In this document: positions 24,027 to 32,450 of the stretch, in pieces
Layout: each line of letters starts with the position of its first letter
How positions within the stretch are numbered: the first letter of the stretch is position 1
From: Eubacteriales bacterium
GTDB lineage: Bacteria > Bacillota > Clostridia > Lachnospirales > Lachnospiraceae
DNA length: 47,963 bases
NCBI GenBank assembly: GCA_030527715.1
Contig: JAUNAF010000006.1
Coordinates: 1 to 47,963, forward strand
Reading direction: 5' to 3'
Position numbers and translations under genes: made by a program
The notes under the pieces: model-generated
Databases searched by the model: none
Told to the model about the DNA's origin: nothing
Seen by the model: only the letters and a program-made list of their open reading frames with translations

Positions 24027-24668
24027 TTATGCATCAACAGTAAAACTCTCAGCAAATGCTTCAAACATGATCGTTACTGACACCGCACCGCTGTCCGGAT
24101 GTCCGATCGTCTTCTCGCGGAAGTTCTTGGATCTTCCCATGCGAGATATCATATTTTTCGTCTTTTCCGCCCCTGCCTTCGCAGCGTCGGATGCCGCCTT
24201 AAGAGCTGCGGTAAATTCCTCTTTTGCGGCTGCGGAAGCAAGCAGTGCCTCATCGGCTTCGACCAGTGCATCATACATGGTCTTGTCTCCCCGCTTCACT
24301 CTACCCCTTTTTTCAATTGCTTTTGTACCACAATCAATATAGGCTGAAAAGTCTTCCAGTGTCAACTCCCTTTTTCCGTTTATTTCATTTAATCCGCCGA
24401 TAAACAGTGTTCCGAAAATAACTCCGGAGGTTCCGCCCATCACACGGATCAGTGTCATGCCGGATTCATGCAGCAGATCATACGGAAATTCAAAGTTTTT
24501 TTCCAGAAGCATCTTTTTCAATGCACTGAAACCTATGCGCATTCCGATGCCGTGATCACCGTCTCCGATCACTGTATCCAGCTCTGTCAGCATCGGCTCC
24601 GCCTGAATGATCGCATCGCAGACAGAGACAAGTGCGTTCTGCAGTTTGGCAGTTGTCATTTTTTCCAT
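24027..24668 (-). CDS. dhaL: DhaL-type ATP-binding subunit of a dihydroxyacetone-kinase-like enzyme
   Basis: 213 residues, the normal DhaL length, all-alpha. Metal/ATP residues Asp31, Asp36 and Asp38 are in 'LDTVIGDGDHG'; 'GGTSGVIFG' and 'RGDKTMYDAL' further along are typical, and 'GHPDSGA' takes the place of GHVDPGA. In PTS-dependent enzymes DhaL holds bound ADP and receives phosphate from DhaM; ATP-dependent kinases have the same domain fused. No DhaM gene is in the window, so an ATP-dependent three-part enzyme with the two DhaK-like proteins upstream is the simpler reading. GGGGGAG ribosome site, 11 bp after the previous stop. Confidence 0.85.
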   Translation of the reverse strand: MEKMTTAKLQNALVSVCDAIIQAEPMLTELDTVIGDGDHGIGMRIGFSALKKMLLEKNFEFPYDLLHESGMTLIRVMGGTSGVIFGTLFIGGLNEINGKRELTLEDFSAYIDCGTKAIEKRGRVKRGDKTMYDALVEADEALLASAAAKEEFTAALKAASDAAKAGAEKTKNMISRMGRSKNFREKTIGHPDSGAVSVTIMFEAFAESFTVDA

Positions 24669-24679
24669 AGTTTCTCCCC

Positions 24680-25648
24680 CTAGAGCACAAATGACTCCGC
24701 ATAAGTTCTCTTCGCAAGATATTTTTCCAGTTCCTCATCTGCACAGAACATCGTAACTGAAAATCCATAGGAAATATCCATCCGGATATAGTGTCCTGCA
24801 CTGACCCGCTGCAGCGGCTTTCTGGTCTCTGCATAGTTATGGAAATATTTTACAAAGGAAAACAGATCCTCATAGCCTGTCCGGAAGGTTCTGCTCACCA
24901 CCAGATACAGTTTTTCTCCAGGAAGCGGCTGCAGATCCTGGTAAAGATAATCGTACACATACTTTGCAGATTCCTCCAGGGAAAGACAGTTCTCGTGGAT
25001 GATCCTCGGATTTTCACCGGAGATCCCTTCTCCCAGCATGGTCTGTTTCTTTTCAAAATCATAGGTCACATTTAAGCTGCTGATCCTTCGATTTGCCCTG
25101 GTCAGAAGCTCATAGATCTCATCGAGACTTTTCCCTTCCACGGCAGCCTCTGAAGCGATCTTTGTCGTGAGCAGTACGCCTCCGATCAGCCCGGTACGCT
25201 CCTCTCTCTGTGCATCCGGATCCACGGAAAGGCAGTCATCCCTCACCTGAAACAGCTTTCCCCGGTAGCCCTCGAGCTCCAGAAGCTCCAGCGCAAGATC
25301 ATTGTTCAGCTGATCACCCATAAAATTATTATAGATCAGAAGATATCCCTCTTTGCTGTCGATATATTTCGCAGCCTCGTAAATATCATAGGCACTCGGC
25401 GCTGCAAAAGGACCTCCGTTGATCCCGACATCACAGAAATGATCCGCCGTGACAAATCCCGTTGCAAACGGCGCGCCAAAACCGCCCGCGCTTGCTATGA
25501 TATTCACGCGGTCCGATTCGATCGGCCGTCTCAGAAGCGCTCTTCCGCTGTAAGAATCTGCTATCGTCTGCACCATCTCAGGATAAACGATCGCCAGTCC
25601 CTGCGCGCTGTCCCTTGTCGCATATTCCGGATCTACCAGACATTTCAT
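24680..25648 (-). CDS. Divergent DhaK-like kinase subunit A, active-site His replaced
   Basis: 322 residues of the Dak1/DhaK family. 'IIASAGGFGAPFATGF' stands at the classic GGGSGHEP loop (Ala59 in place of His56 of E. coli), 'APSAYDIYEAA' and 'YNNFMGDQLNNDLA' match the substrate domain with the catalytic Asp kept (Asp112), and 'LGEGISGENP' stands where DhaK has GIHGEPG, so the His that binds dihydroxyacetone covalently is Ser210. Both substrate-side histidines are therefore missing. It is the second of two tandem DhaK paralogues, 24 bp after the first and 11 bp before dhaL. It may bind a different keto or aldo substrate, or be a regulatory partner of the other copy, as DhaQ is for DhaS in Lactococcus. 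Confidence 0.82.
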   Translation of the reverse strand: MKCLVDPEYATRDSAQGLAIVYPEMVQTIADSYSGRALLRRPIESDRVNIIASAGGFGAPFATGFVTADHFCDVGINGGPFAAPSAYDIYEAAKYIDSKEGYLLIYNNFMGDQLNNDLALELLELEGYRGKLFQVRDDCLSVDPDAQREERTGLIGGVLLTTKIASEAAVEGKSLDEIYELLTRANRRISSLNVTYDFEKKQTMLGEGISGENPRIIHENCLSLEESAKYVYDYLYQDLQPLPGEKLYLVVSRTFRTGYEDLFSFVKYFHNYAETRKPLQRVSAGHYIRMDISYGFSVTMFCADEELEKYLAKRTYAESFVL

Positions 25649-25672
25649 CGTTTCGTCACCCCATTTCCATTA

Positions 25673-26629
25673 TTACAGCACTATCCTTTTTCCGTCCCAG
25701 TACGGCGCTGTTATCTTATCAATACACATCACACTGACAAAAAATCCATGACTGTCCAGAAGATAGGTGAGATAGCCGGCATCTGCCTGAGTGATCGGAT
25801 GTCTGTCCGCCGCATATCGGCAGAGCTCCGAGGCAAACAGAATGCCTTCCTCACATCTTGTCTGATCCAGTCTGCTCACAAGCAGAACCAGCTCTTCCTC
25901 CGGCTGCGGCTGCAGATCCTGAACCAGCAGATCATAGACGGAAGCCGCTATACTCTTTCTGTCAAACTGCTCCGTGCAGGTGATTGCCGGGGGTTCTCCC
26001 GAAAAGCCGCTTCCCAGATAATATTCTTCTTTCGAGAAATCCAGTGTCACGGTGACAGAACTGATCCTTTCATTGGCATGTGCCACGATCCTGTATGTTT
26101 CATCCAGCGACAGTCCCTTTTCTGCGCAGGCGGCACCGATCTTGATCAGGTACAGAAGTCCGATCAGACCAGTACGTTCTGATCGTGGTGCGTCTTTTGG
26201 TACAGACAGGCAGTCGTCCGTGCATGGACACAGCCTGCTCTCTATCTGCTCCAGTTCCAGAAGTTCTGCCGCCAGGTCGTTATTCAGATAATCTCCCATA
26301 AAATTATTGTAGAGCAGAAGATAGCCTTTTTGGCTTCCGATATGCCTTGCCGTCTCGTAAATATCGTAGGCGCTTGGTGCAGATCGGATGTTTCCGTTCA
26401 CTGAGGCATCTGCCATTCCTTTCGAAACGTAACCAGTCGAAAGCGGATGACAACCGCCTCCGTTGCTGACGATCAGATTCACACGGTCTGTATCCATCCC
26501 CTTTTTCAGAAGTACACCGCCGCTGGACGCCCCGTCCATCATTTCGTATTTTCCCGGATAAAGCTCCGACAGGCTCCTGATAAACTCAGATACCATCGTA
26601 TCTGTATTTCCTAAATAATGATCCATCAT
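25673..26629 (-). CDS. Divergent DhaK-like kinase subunit B, first gene of the operon
   Basis: 318 residues from the Met at 26629 (a second Met at 26626 has a better spaced GGTG). A longer frame from 26677 is rejected because its first codons coincide with the -10 box of a near-consensus promoter. The N-terminus then aligns well with E. coli DhaK and with the downstream paralogue. 'SNGGGCHPLSTGYVSKGM' keeps a His (His61) near the classic position, Asp113 in 'NNFMGDYLNNDLA' is kept, but 'LGSGFSGEPP' again has Ser210 for the covalent His. The two paralogues share 'PSAYDIYE', 'LNNDLA.ELLELE' and 'ERTGLIG', so they come from duplication. Function, inferred: substrate-binding part of a heteromeric kinase. 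Confidence 0.8.
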   Translation of the reverse strand: MMDHYLGNTDTMVSEFIRSLSELYPGKYEMMDGASSGGVLLKKGMDTDRVNLIVSNGGGCHPLSTGYVSKGMADASVNGNIRSAPSAYDIYETARHIGSQKGYLLLYNNFMGDYLNNDLAAELLELEQIESRLCPCTDDCLSVPKDAPRSERTGLIGLLYLIKIGAACAEKGLSLDETYRIVAHANERISSVTVTLDFSKEEYYLGSGFSGEPPAITCTEQFDRKSIAASVYDLLVQDLQPQPEEELVLLVSRLDQTRCEEGILFASELCRYAADRHPITQADAGYLTYLLDSHGFFVSVMCIDKITAPYWDGKRIVL

Positions 26630-26667
26630 TTTCACCAATATCGTTTTGTTATCCAGCTTCTGATTCG

Positions 26668-26696
26668 AATATATCATCGTGCTCTTTCAAAGTCAA
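26668..26696 (-). promoter_or_regulatory. Promoter of the dhaK-dhaK-dhaL-aldolase operon
   Basis: TTGACT (26696-26691), 17-bp spacer, TATATT (26673-26668). Predicted start near 26661, about 32 nt before the chosen first codon. The spacer contains CTTTCAAAG, related to the operator. Confidence 0.65.
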
Positions 26697-26698
26697 TA

Positions 26699-26714
26699 CG
26701 AAATTATTTGAAAG
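26699..26714. promoter_or_regulatory. Candidate DeoR-family operator, site 1
   Basis: CGAAATTATTTGAAAG, 14 of 16 bases identical to the site at 26932-26947. It ends two bases from the -35 box of the minus-strand promoter. GlpR/DeoR-type operators commonly contain TTCG/CGAA repeats. Confidence 0.6.
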
Positions 26715-26845
26715 TTTAAGCCATACGCAATACGATTTTTGTATTTCATTTCGTTTTTTGTGCGTATTGACGGCGTATTTTTCCATCATTTTTTATCATT
26801 TATATATTTTATATATTATTTTTTCTTTTTATGCACTTTTAGCTA

Positions 26846-26874
26846 TTGACAATACACAAAACTGGTAGTACATT
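26846..26874 (+). promoter_or_regulatory. Promoter of the DeoR-ABC importer-PfkB operon
   Basis: TTGACA (26846-26851), 17-bp spacer, TACATT (26869-26874). The leader to the regulator gene is about 100 nt and holds operator site 2. Confidence 0.65.
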
Positions 26875-26931
26875 GAATGCATCAGGATTGGAAAAAACGC
26901 TTGAAAGCAAAGAGTACAGGCGTTCTCATTT

Positions 26932-26947
26932 CGAAATAATTCGAAAG
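26932..26947. promoter_or_regulatory. Candidate DeoR-family operator, site 2
   Basis: CGAAATAATTCGAAAG in the leader of the regulator gene, downstream of the plus-strand promoter. With the neighbouring bases it contains TTCGAA twice, ten bases apart. Binding here would block elongation; together with site 1 it could form a loop across about 230 bp. Confidence 0.6.
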
Positions 26948-26979
26948 ACTTTCCAGCGAAATGTACAGCGGAGGTTAAG

Positions 26980-27756
26980 ATGTATTCCGAAGAACGCCAG
27001 GATAAGATCGAGCAGTATATATTAAAGAATGATTCCGCCAGCGTTCAGGAGCTGAGCAGTCTCTTCTCCGTTTCGGAGGTTACCATCCGCAAGGATCTGG
27101 AGGAACTGCAGAAGGGGAACCGTATCATACGCACACACGGCGGAGCAATGATCAAGTATTCCAATTCCGCACAGTTTTATTTTCAGGATCTGAAAGTAAA
27201 GTGTCCTTTTGAAAAGAAAATCATCGCCAGAAAGGCGATGGAATATATCTGTGACGGTGATGTCATCCTCCTGGACGGCTCCACCACCACAAACGAACTT
27301 GCCATTGCGATCGCTGCCAGTTCTCTCAAAGATCTCACGATCGTCACGACATCCCTGTCGGTTGCAATGCTCTTCAGCGACAAAGAACATTTTCCGATCT
27401 ATCTGATCGGCGGTTCGCTGAACAAGAAAATGAATACCTTATGCGGGGCTTACGCTGAACAGCAGATCGCCAGCTATTCCGTCGACAAAGCTTTTATCGG
27501 CATCAACGGTGTCGATCCCTATTTTGGCTTTTCCGCTTCGGAGCTTTCCGAAGTTGCCATGAAAAATGCGATCTTCCGTTCCTGTTCGCAGTGTTTTATC
27601 ATGGCGGATCATACCAAATTCGATAAGCGGTATTTTCTCAAGGTATTTGATCTGTCCGACAAGATCTGCCGTCTGATCACTGACGACCGACCGGATCTGA
27701 TCTCCTACGAGGAATATGAAAGCAGGATCCCGCTGGTACGCGTAAAAACACACTAG
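26980..27756 (+). CDS. DeoR/GlpR-family transcriptional regulator
   Basis: 258 residues, normal length. The helix-turn-helix is residues 20-56: 'SVQELSSLFSVSEVTIRKDL' then 'RTHGGAM', the family signature. The effector domain has 'ILLDGSTTTNELA' and 'ADHTKFDKR', which bind a phosphorylated sugar in characterised members. These proteins usually repress a divergent or downstream catabolic operon and are released by a sugar phosphate. Position between two divergent sugar operons, with a repeated CGAAATWATTYGAAAG element on both sides of the promoter region, supports that role. Start at 26980 has GGAGG. Confidence 0.92.
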   Translation: MYSEERQDKIEQYILKNDSASVQELSSLFSVSEVTIRKDLEELQKGNRIIRTHGGAMIKYSNSAQFYFQDLKVKCPFEKKIIARKAMEYICDGDVILLDGSTTTNELAIAIAASSLKDLTIVTTSLSVAMLFSDKEHFPIYLIGGSLNKKMNTLCGAYAEQQIASYSVDKAFIGINGVDPYFGFSASELSEVAMKNAIFRSCSQCFIMADHTKFDKRYFLKVFDLSDKICRLITDDRPDLISYEEYESRIPLVRVKTH

Positions 27757-27833
27757 ACTTCTCAATTACGATATTGAAGCAATGAGGGAACATTGCTTTA
27801 GTAATAAAAAACATTTTTTAAGGAGGGTTCATT

Positions 27834-28811
27834 ATGAAACTTAGAAAACTTGCAACATCTGCTATCGTCAGCGCATTGACCGTTGTTTCTCTCTCTGCAG
27901 TCGCTTTTGCAGGAAACAGCAAACCTCTTGAGATCGAAGGCGATTTTTCCGGTATGAACTGGGGCTTCATCGTAGGATCTTACGAGCACGTTTTCTACCA
28001 GAAGGTTGACGAAGGAATCCGTCTTGGCTGTACAGAGATCGGCTTAACAGAAGATCAGTTCAATATCACTGACTGTAACCTCGAAGCTGATAAAGCGATC
28101 AATGCGATCCAGAACTTCACAGCTAACAAGGTAAATGCTATCGCCCTTGCCTGCAACGACGCAGCAGGATGTGTTCCTGGCATTAATGAGGCAGCTGCAA
28201 ACGGAGTGGCAATGTTCAACTTCGACTCTAAGGCAGATGATCTTACAAACGTTATCTCTTTCGTTGGTACCGACAACTTCCAGGGTGGTGTTCTCGGCGG
28301 CGAAGAGCTGATCCGTCTTTCCAAAGAAGGCGATACCGTAGCAATCATCGGTAATCCGGAGTCTGTATCCACACTCGATCGTGAGAACGGTGCTCTGCAG
28401 GCACTCGAAGGATCCGGACGTACCGTCCTTTCCGGATACAACTATGAAGGTGATGCAAACCGTGCACAGGAGATCATGGAGACCATCCTCGTTGCAAATC
28501 CTGATTGTGCAGCAGTCTTCTGCGCAGGCGATCCGGCAGCAACCGGTGCTATGGCAGCCATCAAGGCAGCTGGTTCCAACTGTCTCGTAGTTGGTTTCGA
28601 TGGAAATCCGGAAGCATTAGAGGCAATGCTCGACGCTGAAAACGGCAAGACCTGGGTTTCTGAGATCGCTCAGGATCCGATCGGTATCGGCAGAGGCATC
28701 GTAGAGCAGATGGCTAAGTACTTCACCACCGGCGAAGTTGATGATCAGGTTATCATGATCGATCCGTACATCATCACCGCTGAGAACGCAGCTGACGAGT
28801 TAGCCGGCTGA
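27834..28811 (+). CDS. Sugar ABC importer substrate-binding protein (RbsB-like)
   Basis: 325 residues. Type I periplasmic-binding-protein fold: 'WGFIVGSYEHVFYQKVDEG', 'NLEADKAINAIQNF', 'AIALACNDAAGC', 'FVGTDNFQGGVLGGEELI' and 'LVVGFDGNPEAL' follow the order in ribose/galactose binding proteins. The N-terminus is a signal peptide ending AFA-GNS at residue 26; there is no Cys, so it is not a lipoprotein, which is unusual for a Gram-positive importer. AAGGAGGG ribosome site. A hairpin with a U tract follows the gene (28865-28894), as often seen to give the binding protein in excess over the ABC subunits. The ligand is probably a pentose or similar small sugar. Confidence 0.88.
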   Translation: MKLRKLATSAIVSALTVVSLSAVAFAGNSKPLEIEGDFSGMNWGFIVGSYEHVFYQKVDEGIRLGCTEIGLTEDQFNITDCNLEADKAINAIQNFTANKVNAIALACNDAAGCVPGINEAAANGVAMFNFDSKADDLTNVISFVGTDNFQGGVLGGEELIRLSKEGDTVAIIGNPESVSTLDRENGALQALEGSGRTVLSGYNYEGDANRAQEIMETILVANPDCAAVFCAGDPAATGAMAAIKAAGSNCLVVGFDGNPEALEAMLDAENGKTWVSEIAQDPIGIGRGIVEQMAKYFTTGEVDDQVIMIDPYIITAENAADELAG

Positions 28812-28864
28812 TCACTGTAGAGTAAAACGCAATAGTTTTATCGACTGCTTATAAGTAAAAACCT

Positions 28865-28894
28865 AAAGCACCGGGCAGTTCTGTCCGGTGCTTT
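28865..28894 (+). terminator. Partial terminator after the binding-protein gene
   Basis: AAAGCACCGG (28865-28874) and CCGGTGCTTT (28885-28894) followed by UU. It lies inside the operon and would allow some read-through to the ATPase and permease genes. Confidence 0.75.
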
Positions 28895-28921
28895 TTAACA
28901 AACGTGAAAGGAATGTTGTTT

Positions 28922-30415
28922 ATGGATGCTTGCTTACAGGTAAAAAACATTTCCAAAACTTTCCCCGGTGTAAAAGCCTTATCTGATGTCAGCATTGACT
29001 TTTTCCCCGGAGAAGCTCATGCTCTCGTCGGCGAAAATGGTGCCGGCAAATCCACATTGATAAAAATCATAGCTTCTGTATACACAGCCACCGAAGGAAA
29101 AGTCTATTTAGATGGAAAAGAATGTGCGTTCAGATCCCCCCGTGAAGCGATCGATGCCGGTATTTCCGTTATCCAGCAGGAACTCAGTATCGCTCCGGAT
29201 CTTACCGTAGCGCAGAACATCTTTCTCGGATGCGAGCCGCGCAAAGGGATCTGCCTTGATTATAAACGTATGGAACAGGATGCTCAGAAAGTACTCGACG
29301 ACATGGAGCTGAATATTGATGTCAAAGCTTACTGTCGTGATCTGACTGCTGCCGAACAGCAGATGGTCGAGATCGCCAAGGTCGTTTCCAAAAATTCCAA
29401 AGTAGTCATTCTGGATGAGCCGACCTCCTCTTTATCTGAAAAGGAGATCGAATCTCTTTTCGTTCAGGTGCGTCGTATGAAGGCAAACGGCGTTGCCGTG
29501 ATCTACGTTACCCACCGTATGAAGGAGCTGTTTGAGATCTGTGATCGTGTCACCATCTTCCGAGATGGCTGCAAGATGAAGGAAATGATGATCGCGGACA
29601 CTGATGAAAAAGAGATCGTGGCCAACATGATCGGTCGTTCCAACCTTACCGATTACTACAACCGCCATGAGCACCCGATCGGAGAAGAAGTCTTCCGCGT
29701 GGAAAACTTTTCCAAGGGATCTGTTTTCAAAAATATTAATTTCCACCTTAACAAAGGAGAGATCCTCGGCTTTTACGGACTGGTCGGCGCAGGCCGAACC
29801 GAGACCATGGAAGCGATCTTCGGAGCAGCCTCCCATGATTCCGGAAAAATGTATCTGCACGGTGAGGAGATTGTCTTCCACAAACCTTCCGATGCGATCC
29901 GCAAAAAGATCGGTTTTGTAACTGAGGACCGAAGAAGAACCGGTCTCCTTCTCGAAAAACCCATCTATGAAAATGTCGGTCTTCCAAGCCTCCCCGCACA
30001 CGGAAAACGAGGTCTGGTGAATACGCAGTGGGAGAAGGAAGTCTCTAAGGAATACAAAGAGAAGCTCGCCATCAAGGCACCTGACATCTCCACGATCACT
30101 GCCAATCTCTCCGGCGGAAATCAGCAGAAGGTAATTCTCGCAAAGTGGCTGGCGGCAAATTCAGAAATTATGATTCTCGATGAGCCGACGCGAGGAATTG
30201 ATGTAAATGCCAAATCCGAGTTCTATGCTCTGATGTACCAGTTTGTGGAAAACGGCGGATCGATCATCATGATCTCTTCCGAGATGCCTGAGATCATCGG
30301 TATTTCCGATCGTGTGTATGTCATGCGTGAGGGTGAGATCAGCGGAGAGCTCTTCTCAAACGAACTGTCTGAGCAGGCTCTGATCTTCTCTGCAAGTATT
30401 ACTTCGGATTCATAG
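28922..30415 (+). CDS. Sugar ABC importer ATPase with two ABC domains (RbsA-like)
   Basis: 497 residues, normal for RbsA/MglA. The start at 28922 has AAAGGA nine bases upstream; an earlier GTG in frame has none. First domain: Walker A 'GENGAGKST', 'LTAAEQQMVEIAK' signature and Walker B 'VVILDEPTSSL'. Second domain: 'GLVGAGRTETME' (degenerate Walker A, typical), 'LSGGNQQKVILAKWL' and 'IMILDEPTRGID'. It powers import together with the permease that follows; one protein serves as both ATPase halves. Confidence 0.95.
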   Translation: MDACLQVKNISKTFPGVKALSDVSIDFFPGEAHALVGENGAGKSTLIKIIASVYTATEGKVYLDGKECAFRSPREAIDAGISVIQQELSIAPDLTVAQNIFLGCEPRKGICLDYKRMEQDAQKVLDDMELNIDVKAYCRDLTAAEQQMVEIAKVVSKNSKVVILDEPTSSLSEKEIESLFVQVRRMKANGVAVIYVTHRMKELFEICDRVTIFRDGCKMKEMMIADTDEKEIVANMIGRSNLTDYYNRHEHPIGEEVFRVENFSKGSVFKNINFHLNKGEILGFYGLVGAGRTETMEAIFGAASHDSGKMYLHGEEIVFHKPSDAIRKKIGFVTEDRRRTGLLLEKPIYENVGLPSLPAHGKRGLVNTQWEKEVSKEYKEKLAIKAPDISTITANLSGGNQQKVILAKWLAANSEIMILDEPTRGIDVNAKSEFYALMYQFVENGGSIIMISSEMPEIIGISDRVYVMREGEISGELFSNELSEQALIFSASITSDS

Positions 30416-30443
30416 ATTATTTTTCGATAAAGGGGATCAACAT

Positions 30444-31436
30444 ATGAAAAACTTTGATATCAAAAAAGCGATTTCGAACAATGTCATCGTGGTATTTCTG
30501 ATTCTGCTCTGCCTGTTTTTCGGAGTCATGAATCACAACTTTTTCTCCAGCATTAATATCATGAACCTGCTGTCGCAGATGTGTGTAAATGCTCTGCTTG
30601 CATCCGGCCTTTCCTTTGCGATCATCCTCGGAGGTATCGATATTTCCGTAGGTTCCCAGATGGCTGTTACCGGTGTAGTCGCAGCGCTGATCGCTTCCAA
30701 GATCGGCAGCATGAACACCATCACTGCTCTCCTGGTTCTGATCCTCACCGCTATCGTGATCGGATGCATCACCGGCGGTATCATCGGCTCTCTGATCGCC
30801 TACGGCGGACTGATCCCGATGATCTGTACTCTGGCTTTTCTGACCATGCTCCGCGGTCTTGCCTACATCATCAGCGGCGGCGGTCCGATCTATGGACTGG
30901 ATTCCAACTTCGGCTGCCTCGGTGCAAGACGACTGATCGTGACAGAGAGCTTCCCGAACGGCATGATCCCGACCAGTGTTATCTTCACAGTGATCATCGT
31001 CTGCCTCATGCATTTCCTGCTTTCAAAAACGATCTACGGACGTCATGTCTTCGCTGTAGGTTCTAACAAGAATGTCGCTCACCTTGCAGGTATCGACGTC
31101 AAGAAAGTGACCCTGATCGGACACATCCTCTGTGCAGTCACCGCTTCCATGGCAGGTGTGGTAACCGCCTCCAAGCTTCAGAACGGACAGCCGAATATCG
31201 GTGAAGGATATGAGATGTTTGCGATCGCATCCTGCGTACTCGGCGGTACTTCCCTGATCGGCGGCCGCGGCTCTGTTGCCCGCGCAATGTTCGGTGTAGC
31301 TGTTATCGCAGTTATCAACAACGGTATGAATCTTCTGAACATTTCTGCTTACTGGCAGAAAGTCGTTATCGGCGGCATCATCATCATCGCTGTACTCGCC
31401 GATACTCTGCAGCAGAAACGTGCATCAAAGAACTGA
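30444..31436 (+). CDS. Sugar ABC importer permease (RbsC-like)
   Basis: 330 residues with about eight to ten transmembrane segments. 'GGIDISVGSQMAVTG' and 'HVFAVGSNKNVAHLAGIDVKK' are standard features of RbsC/MglC permeases. It forms the homodimeric channel for the importer. AAAGGGG ribosome site, 28 bp after the ATPase gene. Confidence 0.93.
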   Translation: MKNFDIKKAISNNVIVVFLILLCLFFGVMNHNFFSSINIMNLLSQMCVNALLASGLSFAIILGGIDISVGSQMAVTGVVAALIASKIGSMNTITALLVLILTAIVIGCITGGIIGSLIAYGGLIPMICTLAFLTMLRGLAYIISGGGPIYGLDSNFGCLGARRLIVTESFPNGMIPTSVIFTVIIVCLMHFLLSKTIYGRHVFAVGSNKNVAHLAGIDVKKVTLIGHILCAVTASMAGVVTASKLQNGQPNIGEGYEMFAIASCVLGGTSLIGGRGSVARAMFGVAVIAVINNGMNLLNISAYWQKVVIGGIIIIAVLADTLQQKRASKN

Positions 31437-31466
31437 TCGACAGAGTTTTTTTGACGGAGGTTTTTT

Positions 31467-32411
31467 ATGGCTGAGATCATTACTATGGGGGAACTGCTGG
31501 TTGAGATCATGAGACCGGCAGCGGATATTCCTTTATATGACAGTGATTATTTTCGGGGACCGTTTCCAAGCGGCGCCCCGGGGATCTTTATCAGTACAGT
31601 TGCAAGACTCGGACATTCCGCAGCCATCATCAGCGGAGTCGGCAAAGATGATTTCGGTGAAAACATTCTGAGACGCCTCAGAAAGGACGGCGTGGATCTT
31701 CGCCGCGTCCTTGTTTCCGACCAGGGCAATACCGGTGTTGCCTTCGTCACCTATTTTGCTGACGGAGAGCGCAAATTTCTCTTCTACATGGACAATTCTC
31801 CGTGTGTTATGGCAAAGGCTCCGGAGCTTACCGAAGATCTTGCAGAAGCGAAATATATGCATGTGATGGGCTGTTCTCTGATGTCCTCAGTTCCATTTGC
31901 AGAAGAGATCATAAAAACCATCGATCTGCTGCGCGGACAGGGTACAAAGATCAGTTTCGATCCGAATGTTCGACTGGAAATGATGCGTGATCCTGTTGTC
32001 CTGACTATGCTTCAGGATGTCTTCCGCAAATCCAGCATTCTGATGCCTGGTCTTGGCGAGCTCAAGATGCTCACCGGTCAGGAGGATCCTGAGGAAGCGG
32101 TAAAGAAAGCCTTTGAGAGCGAATGTCTTGAAGTTCTTGTGTTAAAGAACGGATCCAAAGGTTCAAGGATCTATACACGAAACGGTCTGGAACTGGAGAT
32201 GGGCATCTATCAGGTGGAACAGCTGGATGCCACCGGAGCAGGCGACAGCTATGACGCAGCCTTTCTCTGCGGTCTTGCCGAAGGCAGATCTCTGGAAGAG
32301 GCCGCAAAAATGGGTGCCGCTGCCGGTGCATTGAATGCAGCCGCCTTCGGCCCGATGGAAGGAGATATCTCTCCGGAAACCGTTTATGAAATGATACAAA
32401 AACATGCCTGA
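31467..32411 (+). CDS. PfkB-family sugar kinase (KdgK/fructokinase-like)
   Basis: 314 residues, complete. N-terminal 'ITMGELLVEIMRP', 'GPFPSGAPGIFISTVARLG' and 'GKDDFGENILRRLRKDGVD' are as in 2-keto-3-deoxygluconokinase and fructokinase-like PfkB enzymes; C-terminal 'QLDATGAGDSYDAAFLCGL' holds the anion hole and the catalytic Asp. It phosphorylates the imported sugar, probably the first intracellular step, with the DhaK/DhaL kinase acting at another position or on a later product. Last gene of the plus-strand operon; a strong terminator follows. Confidence 0.88.
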   Translation: MAEIITMGELLVEIMRPAADIPLYDSDYFRGPFPSGAPGIFISTVARLGHSAAIISGVGKDDFGENILRRLRKDGVDLRRVLVSDQGNTGVAFVTYFADGERKFLFYMDNSPCVMAKAPELTEDLAEAKYMHVMGCSLMSSVPFAEEIIKTIDLLRGQGTKISFDPNVRLEMMRDPVVLTMLQDVFRKSSILMPGLGELKMLTGQEDPEEAVKKAFESECLEVLVLKNGSKGSRIYTRNGLELEMGIYQVEQLDATGAGDSYDAAFLCGLAEGRSLEEAAKMGAAAGALNAAAFGPMEGDISPETVYEMIQKHA

Positions 32412-32450
32412 AACGCCCTCCTCACAAATAACAGGCATGTAAACGCAAAA

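Noticed and set aside
24027-24668. PTS-dependent dihydroxyacetone kinase (DhaKLM)
   Set aside because: No DhaM or PTS component is in the locus, and the DhaK copies lack the substrate-binding His.
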